NCBI GenBank assembly: GCA_022702705.1
Contig: CM040427.1
Location: forward strand, 20,235,625-20,299,624
Reading direction: 5' to 3'
DNA from: Papilionanthe hookeriana x Papilionanthe teres
Taxonomy: Eukaryota > Streptophyta > Magnoliopsida > Asparagales > Orchidaceae
DNA length: 64,000 nucleotides
In this document: positions 21,653-31,833 of the stretch, one piece after another
Numbering within the stretch: position 1 is the first letter of the stretch
Layout: every line of letters starts with the position of its first letter
Position numbers and translations under genes: made by a program
The notes under the pieces: generated by a model
What the model was told of the DNA's origin: nothing
The model's input: the letters and a program-made list of their open reading frames with translations, nothing else
The model's database searches: none

Positions 21653-22729
21653 ATGGAAGCCCCAAAGCCGATCTTCTCCTTCGTCGACGGACTCGACCCG
21701 GCCGTGTTCGAGGACGAACTTCCCGATAATGGAATTATTCGATTCGGACAAGGATTCGGGGACACCAACATCAAAATCCCCGACGTCACTCTCTTTTCAC
21801 TCACAAGCAAAGTACCGAACGCGAAGCCGTTGATTGAGTTTAACCTCAAGTCAACTCATGAATTTCCTCCTCTGCAAAAGATTCCAACTGAGAGGAGTAC
21901 TGCTGTTCACAGAAGGACTGTTGTTGCTACCCCCACTGGTCTAGTTGTCTCCGTACCTAGCTCGGCTTCTGCCAAACTAAAGGGAAAGGAAGTTCAGAAC
22001 TATGATGAACCTGTTACCGTGGAGGGTACAGATCTTCCTGTGAAACCTTCTATTTTTGAAATCGGGTCTAGCTCGAGAATTCCATCGCTGACACGGACTC
22101 AGAGAAGGAACAGAAGTAGAAGGATTGCTAGAGAAGCCGTAGCTGCTGAAGTTGCTTTCCTAGAAGAAATTCCAGAACTGCCCGAGTATACACCGCTGCC
22201 TGAATACATACCACTTTTGGGAGGAAGTAGATTCCATCCCCTCTCTGCTGCAGAGGATGAGGAAAATGTTCGAAAGATTGCTACTGCATTGCCTCAGCCC
22301 GCATATTACAACGATAACCGTAAGAAAAGGGCTAGAATTACGCCATTTGCTCGACTGCAAACCTTGATAGAGAAGTTAGCAAAGAAAGAAAAATGCCCTG
22401 TGTCATAGATTTTAAGAAGGATAGGGCGGGTGCCAGCCAAGTCCCGTCTTGGGCCGCGAGTAGAACTTGCTATCGCTGCGGAAAAACCGAATAAGAGAAT
22501 GAAAGCTAGTCCGCCTGGCGTTGTTTCAGGACTACAAATTAGGGAGGATACCACCTTCCGACATTTGGGTCGACGGACCATCCGGTCCCGGACAGCCTTC
22601 GTCGCTAGAAGGATGGTATGGAGTCCCACTACTGGACAATTAAGATTAAAACAACAACCCGAGAAAGAAACTCTCGTCGGGAGACTTGAGTCCGAAGAAA
22701 GTGCTACCGCGATAGAAGGGGACTCATGA
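21653..22729 (+). pseudogene. ORF1 upstream of gag, B (Ogre-type, function unknown)
   Basis: I start it at ATG 21653 (MEAPKPIFSFVDGLDPAVF), the first Met conserved with A. The frame stays open to TGA 22727-22729 except for a TAG at 22406-22408, where A reads Glu (CPVSEILRR, against CPVS-stop-ILRR). Without it the product would be about 358 residues. Blocks as in A: DNGIIRFGQGFGD, RTVVATPTGLVVS, SSSRIPSLTRTQRRN, EEIPELPEYTPLP and GGSRFHPLSAAEDEENV. The middle is Arg/Lys-rich and could bind nucleic acid; this is inference. The stop overlaps the gag ATG as ATGA (22726-22729). Confidence 0.88.
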
Positions 22730-24480
22730 GAAGGAAACCCGACGAGTTATCACATGACAAGCTGCAAGGATGTACGAAAAAGACCACTAGAAGATGCTAT
22801 GAAAAAGCTAAGAACTGATATTCAGCGATTAGAAAGGGAAAGAGAAGAGAAATTCGGAGATGAAGTTGACTCGTCAGAGTTCATGGATGATGAATATGCA
22901 GAAATTAACATGGTTGAAACACGAGCTTCTTAAGCTTCACAAGGTGCCCCTGTAGCCGCAGAAAGAGAGGAGCCGGAAGTAATGAGGAGGCAGCTTCAAG
23001 AGAAAGATGATACGATCGCCCAAATGGCAAAAAGGATGGAAGAGATGGTCGTAGCCCTAGCCACTCTCCGGAGTCAAGTTCAACCCCAAAGAGAAACACC
23101 CCCGAAGTCATTCACATTGTAGACGGAGGAAAGGAGATTACATCCGTCAACGGGGATGATCAATTAAAAAAGGATGCAACACAAAGCATGATTCCGGAAA
23201 AGGATATTAAGAGCATGGTGGAACAGCAGGTGCGAGAAGCCTTGGCACAATCAAAGAGCGGGACATCCATTCGGACAGGTTCTTACCCTGAAGAATTCGA
23301 CGCTGTCCAATATCCAAAAGGCTTTGTACCACCTCTGTTCAAGACCTTTGATGGAACTGGAAACCCTCGGAAGCATGTTGCACATTTTCGTGCCAGTTGT
23401 TGCAATGCCGGCGGAAGTGATGCTTTACTCTTCCGATAATTTGTTAGCAGCCTGTCAGGGATCACCTTTGATTGGTATGCGGAATTACCGAACGGTTCAG
23501 TGAAGGCATTTTCAGAATTAGAGAACCTCTTCATCAAGCGATTTGCCGGAGCTCAGCACCACATCACCAAAGGTGATTTAGTGGTAGAGAAGCAGAAACC
23601 GAACGAAATCTTGGTGGACTACATACATCGATGGAGGAACCTAAGTATGAAGTGTGAGCCACAGCTACAAGAACAGCATGCAGTCGGCATTTTACTTAAG
23701 AGCATTCATGGCCCGATAGCACTTCTCCTCAAGGGATTTACTATTAAGACTTTCGAGAAGTTGTTAAGCAAGGCCGGAAGCTTGCAAGAGGAGGCGAAGC
23801 AATTAAGTTTCACCGACAAAACAGATAAACAGAAGCCCGTGAAAACTTTTGAAAAGAAGTTCGGGATCGTTGCAGCATTCGATAAAGGCAAGCAACCGAT
23901 ACAAATACCGTCAGAACGGCTGCAGCAACCTCAATAGAATTACCAGCAACCCCGACCCAGCTATCAGTCATCTTAACAGTATGAACAACTGCCTCGTCCG
24001 CAACTTACGTTAAGGGAGCTTCTAAGCAGGGAGTATCCGTTCAAGAATGAGGCAGTGCCGAAAATGTTCCGCAGTCTGATGAAGACTCCAGATTTCCAAC
24101 TGCCAGAGACTAAGAGACCAGAAGAAGTCGACAAGAAAGGTGATCCCAACTTTTGCCCTTACCACTGGATGCTTGGACACAAGATAGAAGATTGTATTAC
24201 CTTCAAAAGTTGGCTCAACGACAATCTTCGGAAAGGGAATATAACGATCCCGAAGGAGTACATGAAGGAACCCCAGAAAGGAGGTTCCGTCTATATTATC
24301 TCGACGGATCTCATTGTTCCAATAGATCCCTATGCGACTAATGATGGATGGACTACCGCTTGGACAAAATCTTCGAAGAAGATTTTGGATCACATCCAAA
24401 CCACTTCGGTGCGAGCCTCAATTCAAAGTTCAAAACCTGTCAAGTCGGCACTATCACTTCGAAACCAGCTCAACAGGAGA
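22726..24480 (+). pseudogene. gag: Gag, B (decayed)
   Basis: It starts at ATG 22726 inside the ORF1 stop (ATGA), with MRRKPDELSHDK before a 1-nt insertion shifts the frame near 22758. Readable blocks: RKRPLEDAMKKLRTDIQRL (coiled-coil-like), RQLQEKDDTIAQMAKRMEE, EEFDAVQYPKGFVPPLFKTF, WYAELPNGSVKAFSELENLF, ILVDYIHRWRNLSMKCEP, and the zinc-binding CPYHWMLGHKIEDC (24154-24195), the Cys-His-His-Cys form typical of Tat Gag. Stops: TAA 22931, TAA 23437, TAG 23935, TAA 23974. A 1-nt deletion near 23103 breaks the frame again. Confidence 0.88.
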
Positions 24481-25118
24481 CAATTGAAGAGAAGAAGAAA
24501 ATCGACGAAGAAGAGAATACTGAGGCTCTTAAGGCTAGACTAGGGGCTGCTTATCCTAGGATAGTTGTTTCCGATTCGGGGGAGAAATCTCTCGAACCTC
24601 TGACCCTGTATGATTATCTGCTCACTCCGGTGGGATCTTATAATGATAAGGGTTATGGCGTTGGCTACGTTTTGACTGTTTCTAACAATTACGTAACTAG
24701 AGACAATCTGGACATCGATTCTGATACAAATGACAATTCTCAAATCATACACAATCTCGACGGTCACAATGACAAAGAAGACATCCACCAAGGAGGCTAT
24801 GAGAGTTCAACAAGCAATGAATCTATTTTCGAGTTTAGAGGAGCTCCAGTCACAATAGAGTTAGAGCCTTCAGACTCCGAAGCTAATCCAGAAGAACCTG
24901 TCATTCCGATTCAAGAGGAGACACTAGCAAACTTAATACTAGATTCAGAAGAAATCACGAAGTCAACTCGAGAAGTGGAAGAGTTCTACCTCCGAGAATG
25001 GGTCCAAAGGACAAAGGAAAGTAGGTGGTTGTTCAGGAAGAACCAACCCCGGCAGAAGAAATACCCATTCGGGAAGAAATTAAGACACATGAAAATAAAG
25101 TGGACTACAACGTGCTAG
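24470..25118 (+). pseudogene. gag: Acidic linker between Gag and protease, B
   Basis: It is read in a frame shifted from the zinc knuckle, as part of a 256-codon ORF beginning at 24348. It is rich in Glu, Asp and Ser: ETIEEKKKIDEEENTEALK, YNDKGYGVGYVLTVSNNY, IIHNLDGHNDKEDIHQ and VTIELEPSDSEANPEEPV. No fold is recognised. It matches the corresponding segment of A closely. Confidence 0.7.
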
Positions 25119-25757
25119 CCCATCTTAGGAAACTACCGACAGACCGAGCATCTACGACGCTCTCATCTTATCAAAGGAGATGAGAGAAGCTCTGATCAAG
25201 GCCTTACTTGATCCGGAAATTTGCTTAGCTCAAATGGCTGGAGATTCCTTAGATGAGGTTTGCTCGTTAAAGGAACAGCGAGGTGTTACTTTCACATTTC
25301 AGTTACAATTGGAAAGTTTAGACTCTCCAGAGTATTGGTGGATCCAGGAGCATCAATCAATATAATGAATCTTCGAACGCTAGCATACTTGGAAATTGAT
25401 GCTCGCGAGCTCGAAGCGGACAAAATGTTATTAAGAGGATTCAACCAGAAAGGAGAAAGAGCCCTCGGCTCAATAACACTGCTAAAGAAAACCGGTGACT
25501 TAGCAAAGACAACCGCGAAATTTCACATAATTGATTCAGAAACGTCATTCAACGCTCTACTGGGCCGACCATGGATACATGAAAATAGGATGGTACCATC
25601 ATCCCTACACCAGTGCATCAAATACTACGATGGAGGGGAACAGTGCATCAAAGGTGACTTACAACCATTCTCCATACATGAAATTGGAATTCATGAAGAT
25701 GCAGCTTATTATGCACCTCCGAAGAAAACAATTTTCTCCGGAGATACCATAACGAAT
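25119..25757 (+). pseudogene. pol: Retropepsin-like protease, B
   Basis: The Tat-type entry segment (YNVLAHLRKLP, then LSKEMREALIKALLDPE) precedes the protease. The active-site loop is RVLVDPGASINIM, with Asp 25341-25343, so the motif is Asp-Pro-Gly-Ala as in A. A second conserved block is SFNALLGRPWIH near 25550-25580. About 50 bp present in A just before the loop is missing here, between tttcac and atttcagtt, which shifts the frame at the entry of the domain. Confidence 0.85.
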
Positions 25758-26544
25758 GAAGCAAAGGAAATTCGGGATGACGAAGAACCCGAAGTTCTAG
25801 TCCAACGATCACTCACCACTCCCTTACGGCGAGATGGTGAAAGTTTCTCCACAACTCGCATCCGAGGTCGAGGCCGGGGACGAGGTCGTGGCAGAGACGT
25901 TAGGACAGTTGGACAGAGGAAACCAGCCATCAATCTCGATTGGGAAGACAATTCTGAAGAAGAAAAAGAAATCAAATAAGAAGCAGCGACAATAAGTCGG
26001 AAGAAGCCGCAATTCAGGATCCCGCTCGAAAATGAAAAGAATGAAGAATATAAATCGATGTACGAGAAGATTAACCACTATGTACATACTATGACCCTGA
26101 CCCCGATCCATTCTAATAAGATCGAGGGTATGGTAGTCAAAGAGGTACGTAGCGGCGGTGCAAAACCAATCAAATTCTACCGTGGTGCTCCTTCCTCCAA
26201 AACTGAAAATAATGTACAATTTAAAGATGTCACTTCATCAGAATTAATGGAATTACCTTTTGAGTGGTACTCTCCCTGTGTTCAAAATTTAATTCGGCGT
26301 GGTTTCTTACCTCGACAATGGACAAAAGGTCAATCACAACATTTTGAAAAATTATGGAATAACTCCGGTCGTCCACCCAATTCAAAGCATGGTCTCGGAT
26401 TCGGCACGGTAGGATCGGTTGACGATGCCGAACTTTGCTTGGTTGTCACTTGCGAGTCTAATGAAAACCGCATGGAAACTACGGAACAATTTGAAGATTT
26501 AAAAATTGGAGACGCTCCACCGCAGTTCGAAGAAGAGATCAAAT
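25758..26544 (+). pseudogene. pol: Protease-RT linker with RG-rich stretch, B
   Basis: A run RGRGRGRGRGRDVR is encoded at about 25863-25902. An acidic tail (NLDWEDNSEEEKEIK) then leads to TAA 25977-25979. Beyond it a second open stretch (26058-26558) reads MYEKINHYVHTMTLTPIHS, LMELPFEWYSPCVQNLIRRG and PPQFEEEIKSTDR. No known domain is recognised in it. Alternating Arg-Gly runs suggest RNA binding; this is inference. Confidence 0.65.
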
Positions 26545-27640
26545 CTACTGATAGATGAGTTAACGGAAGTTAACTTAGGTACTAGCGAAGAGCCTAGACC
26601 TACCTTTGTTAGCTCCTTACTCAATAAAGAAGACTCCGAAGAAATAATCAAGTTATTAATGGAATTTAAAGACTGTTTTGCTTGGAACTACGATGAGATG
26701 CCAGGATTAGCTCTAGAGGTCGCAATCCATAAGCTAGGAGTGGATCCTACTTCTGTCCCAGTCAGACAAGGTCCTAGAAGAATGTGTCTGGAAATCGAAC
26801 AACAAGTCATAGCTGAAGTTAAAAAGCTAATAGACGCTAAATTTGTCCGTGAAGAACAATACCCGACTTGGTTAGCCAATGTGGTACCAGTCAGGAAGAA
26901 GAATGGTTAGATCAGAATTTGTGTGGATTTCAGAGATTTAAACAAGGCAAGTCCAAAAGATGAATTCCCTCTACCGATCCCAGAATTAATGATCGACATT
27001 GCTTCAACACATGAAATATTCTCATTCATGGATGGATCTTCGGGATACAACCGAGATAAAAATGGCTCCGTAAATTGAAAAACTTACGACATTCGTAACG
27101 CCGATTGGAGTATATTGCTACACAGTGATGCCATTCGGACTGAAGAACGCAGGAGCAACATACCAGAGAGCGATGACAAGAATTTTTGATGATCTCATCC
27201 ACAATCAAGTCGAATGCTACGTGGAAGATGTGGTCATCAAAAGCAAAGTAAAGGAAAACCACCTATATGATTTGAGAATTGTTTTCGAACGATTAAGACA
27301 ATTTAACCTTAAGATGAATCCCTTAAAATGCGCCTTCGACGTCACCTCCGGGAAATTCTTAGGATTCGTTGTCTGACATCGTGGAATTGAAATCGACCCG
27401 GAAAGGATTAAAGCTATCTTAGAAATGCCGCCTCCCAAAACCTTAAAGCAACTATGATCTTTTCAAGGGAAGCTGGCATATCTTCGACGCTTTATCTCAA
27501 ACTTGTCGAGTAGGTGTCGGCCTTTCTCGGCACTAGTTAAAAAGGACACCAAATTTATTTGGGAAGAGAAATGCCGGAGGGCCTTCGAGGAGATTAAACA
27601 ATATTTAATGACACCTCCTGTCTTAGCAGCCCCAGGCCTC
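26545..27640 (+). pseudogene. pol: Reverse transcriptase domain of pol, B
   Basis: Readable blocks: EEPRPTFVSSLLNKEDSEE, FAWNYDEMPGLALEVAIHKL, NVVPVRKKNG (then TAG 26908-26910), CVDFRDLNKASPKDEFPLP, EIFSFMDGSSGYN (first catalytic Asp) and MPFGLKNAGATYQRA. The second catalytic box is YVED (Tyr codon 27218; Asp-to-Glu at 27224-27226) where A has YVDD. TAA at 27071-27073 lies at the same place as in A. Another stop follows FLGFVV (27374). RT is therefore dead by several changes. Confidence 0.9.
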
Positions 27641-28090
27641 GAGTAGACCGTTGATACTTTATACCGCGGCTTTAGACGACTCACTCGGAGCCTCATTAGC
27701 CTCGGTCAATGATGAGGGTAAAGAAAATGCTCTTTACTACCTAAGCCGTCGTTTACTTCCGACGGAAATAAGGTATCTCGCAATCGAAAAGCATTGTTTG
27801 GCCCCGATCTTCGCCGCTCAAAAGCTCGGGCACTACATGCTTTCTCATAAGGTCAACTCGATCTCGAAATTTAATCCATTGCAATACTTCGATGACCCGT
27901 CCGACGCTTTTTGGCGGACTTGCCGGATGGTCAATGATATTATTGCAATTCGATATAACTTTCGTGCCTCTTCGTGCCGTAAAGGGACAAGTCTTAGCGA
28001 GACTTCCTCGCAAAGACACCCTTTCACGGCAGAATCTCCTCTCAACGACGATTTGCCGTATGAACAAATAATGAGTTTAGAAAACCCCGA
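27641..28090 (+). pseudogene. pol: First RNase H and connection region of pol, B
   Basis: The frame 27651-28217 reads LYTAALDDSLGASLASVN, ENALYYLSRRLLPTEIRYL and EKHCLAPIFAAQKLGHYML, the usual Ty3/gypsy RNase H after RT, then NSISKFNPLQYF. A frameshift after that point scrambles the connection segment that A keeps as SGRLASWSMILL. The frame then recovers before the second RNase H. Confidence 0.8.
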
Positions 28091-28614
28091 TGATCGACGT
28101 TGGGAATTATATTTCGACGGAGCATCTTCAGCACACAAAGACGAAGAATCGCAAGTGATAGTGCCCGGTAAGGCAAAGATCGGATTAATCTTTATAACAC
28201 CAGAGTGGGAATGTTAAGATACTCCTACCACTTGACAGAGTCGTGTACAAACAATGAAGCAGAATACAAAGCCCTCATAACAGGACTGGAATTAACTATT
28301 CAAATGGGGATAACAGACATCAACATCTACGGGGATTCGCAGGACAGTACAGAATTTTAAAGCCAAGACTCGAGCAATACTTCCAGTATGTCATACAGTT
28401 ATTGGAACAGATTCCGAATGTGACGATCTACAAAATTCCCAGGAAAGAAAACGCTTTAGCAGATGCACTAGCCCGTCTCGCAAAAGAATTTGCCTGCTTG
28501 CAAGATGAATCGATGGAAGTGTCGGTTCACTCTGACGTCAGTCCTATCACAGCTCGACATAGACACAATACACAAATCGAAAAAAGAAGAAGAATCAGCT
28601 GCAACAAAGGATGA
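28091..28614 (+). pseudogene. pol: Second (archaeal-type) RNase H domain of pol, B
   Basis: It begins with DRRWELYFDGASS (first catalytic Asp 28116-28118), then frame-shifts near 28200 to NNEAEYKALITGLEL (Glu) and NIYGDSQ (Asp). About 22 bp present in A are then lost, breaking the frame before ENALADALARL (last Asp) at about 28450. The two RNase H domains in series mark the Tat lineage. Confidence 0.87.
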
Positions 28615-29880
28615 AAAACACGTAAGATCGGCGACGACCATTAATGAACTACCCGCAAACAGGAAAACTACCGGACGATAGGTCGTTAGCCCATCGGATC
28701 AAGAAAAGAACTTTGTCCTACGCATTAATAAATAACACGTTATACAGAAAGTCTTTCGATCAAATGTGGTTAAGGTACCTAAGCGGGTCTGAGGCCCGTG
28801 AAATTGTTAAAGAGGTGCATTCAGGACTCTGTGGCGCTCACCAGTCGGGTCCGAAGATGAAAATGAATATTAAAAGACTAGGGTACTACTGGCCCTCGAT
28901 GATGACCGACTGCATGAAAATCACCAAGAGCTGTCACCAATGCCAAGTACACGGAGTGGTTCTACACCAACCTCCGAATGTGTTACATCCGACAATTGCA
29001 TCGTGGTCATTTGAATGTTGGGGCACAGATATAGTGGGTCCAATAGAACCATCATCTTTAAAAGGACATCGCTTCATTATTGCGGCTACAGATTACTTTT
29101 CCAAGTAGGCAGAGGCAGTTCCACTTAGAGAAGTGAAAGCACACCACGTGCTACAGTTTTTCAAGAACCAAGTTGTCTACCTTTCGGAGTGCCGCGCAGA
29201 TCATCTCGTATAATGGGTCGCATTCGAAGCACACAAATCAACAATTTTGTCGGGATACACGGAATCGATCGGCGATATTCAACAATTTACTACCCAAGAG
29301 CAAACGGCCCTGCCGAGGCTTTTAATAAAACTCTCGTTCAAATCTTAAAGAAAACCTTGGACGATAATAAGAGAAATTGGCACGAGAAGTTATTAGAAGC
29401 CTTATGGGCCTACCGGACAACCTTCGAACTCCTACTCAAGCTACACCTTACGCTCCGGTGTATGGGCCGAGGCGGTGTTACCTTTAGAGGTCCAAACCTT
29501 CCTTCACTCGGGATTGCGACTTGCAAACAAAATCACGACGAAGAGAATGCCAAATTACGACTAGAAGAATTGGAAAGCCCGGAAGGGAAAAGACTTGCAA
29601 GACGAAGCAGAATTTAGAACTATACCAAGCTAAGATGGTTCAAGCCCATGACAGATTGGTCCGCCCAAGAACCTTCAAAGTTGGTGACTTAGTTCTCGTT
29701 CTCAAAAGACCTATTCTTGCACACCGCAAGATATGAGGAAAATTTGAACCCACTTGGGAAGGGCCGTTCGTGGTTGAGGCAGTCTACTCAGGAGGTTCCT
29801 ACCAGCTAGTGAATTGCCAAGGAGAACGACATATGCTTCCGATCAAAGGACGATACTTGAAAAAGTATTACACTGCCTAA
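28615..29880 (+). pseudogene. pol: Integrase domain of pol, B (decayed)
   Basis: The frame 28644-29108 holds an intact HHCC zinc finger (EVHSGLCGAHQSG with both His, SCHQC with both Cys), the first catalytic Asp (WGTDIVGP, 29028-29030) and ATDYFSK, then TAG 29106-29108 where A has Trp. The second catalytic Asp is Tyr (codon 29209-29211), as in A, and a 1-nt loss just upstream shifts the frame. PRANGPAEAFNKTL keeps the Glu. The C-terminal GPY/F-like module is recognisable (KFEPTWEGPFVVEAVYSGG) and ends at TAA 29878-29880. Confidence 0.9.
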
Positions 29881-30756
29881 TGTTTCGAAGGAATGGATTT
29901 TTCATCCCTAGAAGCACGGGGAAAGTAATTACTCATGACTGGGTCCGAACCCAAAAATAATAAAAAATGTGCTAAAATAAATAAAATCATGATAATAAAG
30001 TTTTCCTTGTTTTCCCTTCCATATCAAAATCTCTTTCCTGATCTTATCCCACTTCATTCCTGTTAAATTTAAAAATACAAAAAGTAATAAAAAACTGTCT
30101 TTAATAAACATTTTCTTAATGTTCTTGTTCTTAGTACAGCCCCTGATCCTTTTCACATTTTTGGCCTTCACCTCTTTTGTGCAAGTTGACTGGGAAACGC
30201 CATTAAAGTTAAATGAACTTCGAACAAAGAACAAACAAGAAACAAAAAGAATAAAAGAAAACTTTCCTTAAAAATCTAAATAAAAAAATGATGAACTCCA
30301 AATTCACATGAACATTAAATGAATGATAAAATAAATTTGAATCGTTAAAAGACAAACAAAATGAACATAAATTTCAAATCAAATCTCAATCAAAAATTCA
30401 AATTCAACCTTCCAGATCTCAAATCAAATCTCAATCAAATTCAAACTCAATCTTCCAAATCTGAAATCCAATCCGTTATGCTCTCTCCTTTGTCTGGGAT
30501 GGAAGCGGTCGATTCCATTGACATGAAGCCACGAGGTTTTCGATTCAAATCTAGTGCAAGGAATTATATCCAATCCAAACCAGCAACTCTTAATCAACTC
30601 TTTTGATTGGGATATGTAACATCTACATATTCCCTCCTAATTTGTTTCTTTCCACAAAAAAAAATCTTTTACAACTTCTATGAAATTCTCGAAACACCAA
30701 AATTCAACACTTTTCAAAGCAACACTACAAATCTTTGCAAAATCAATTACCATTCA
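29881..30756 (+). other. 3' UTR of B before the minisatellite
   Basis: This is AT-rich and non-coding. It matches A in reverse orientation on both sides of the A-specific insert, with the empty site near 30149-30156. Short ORFs here are not conserved as proteins. Confidence 0.75.
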
Positions 30757-31415
30757 AAATTCAAATTCTTGGGGTTGAGGATTCTACATCCGAGACTGCA
30801 TTGCTTTAGGATACTTTCCCTATTGCAATGAAATACATCAAAATTCAAATTCTTGGGGTTGAGGATTTTACATCCGAGACTGCATTGCTTTAGGATTCTT
30901 TCCCTGTTGCAATGAAATACATCAAATTCAAACTTTTGGGGTTGAGGATTTTACATCTGAGACTGCATTGCTTTAGGATTCTTTCCCTATCGCAATGAAA
31001 TACATCAAAATTCAAATTCTTGGGGTCGAGGATTTTACATTCGAGACCGCATTGCTTTAGGATTCTTTCCCTATTGCAATGAAATACATCAAAATTCAAA
31101 TTCTTGGGGTTGAGGATTTTACATCCGAGACTGCATTGCTTTAGGATTCTTTTCCTATTGCAATGAAATACATCAAATTCAAACTCTTGGGGTTGAGGAT
31201 TTTACATCCAAGACTGCATTGCTTTAGGATTCTATCTCTATCGCAATGAAATACATCAAAATCAAACTTTTGGGGTTGAGGATTTTACATTCGAGACTGC
31301 ATTGCTTTAGGATTCTTTCCCTATTGCGATAAAATACATTAAAATCAAACTCTTGAAGTTAAGGATTTTACATCCAATACCTCATTGCTCTGAGATCTCT
31401 CCTCGTTGTAATGAT
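30757..31415 (+). repeat. 83-bp minisatellite array in the 3' UTR of B
   Basis: About eight units of 83-84 bp, each with cttggggttgagg (near 30770, 30853, 30937, 31020, 31103, 31186, 31270, 31352) and gcattgctttaggattc. The last units are most diverged. It is the reverse complement of the array at the left edge. Confidence 0.95.
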
Positions 31416-31833
31416 TCAATCCGATCAATTCAATTTTCTTTTGAGGTTGAAGATGTTACATCTAAAACCACAAAATTCCAATTTTCATTTCAAGTTCAAA
31501 TCCCTTCAAATTAATTTTAACAAACTTCAATCTAAATTGAAACTCAAACTAAAATCTAAACTTACACATCAAAACTTAAACTGAAACAAAATAAAATCTA
31601 AATTGAAATTCCCCCAGGTCATGTGATTTGGGATTCACCTCCTTTTTCTTTCCCCAGCGAGAGTTCAAGAATCTCCAGTCTCAGAGATATACTTGACACT
31701 CCCCAACGGAAATTCTTCTACTTCGTCCTAAGTTTGCCACTTGGACATCTATGTTGATTTTGTTGATCTTTTCGGTCAACGCCAATACGCGCAGTGTGCT
31801 TGGTTAGCACACCACACCTATTGGGGGTCCATT
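31416..31833 (+). other. 3' UTR of B between array and 3' LTR, with PPT-like tract
   Basis: This is non-coding. ACCTATTGGGGGTCCA at 31816-31831 lies immediately before the LTR start (31834), where a polypurine tract is expected. It is only partly purine-rich (TTGGGGGT), so it is an atypical PPT. It is exactly complementary to the leader at 21358-21373. Confidence 0.6.

Noticed and set aside
22306..22629. Minus-strand 107-codon ORF within ORF1 of B, with a counterpart at 10466-10786 in A
   Set aside because: It is antisense of ORF1. Both exist only because the ORF1 sequences are alike.
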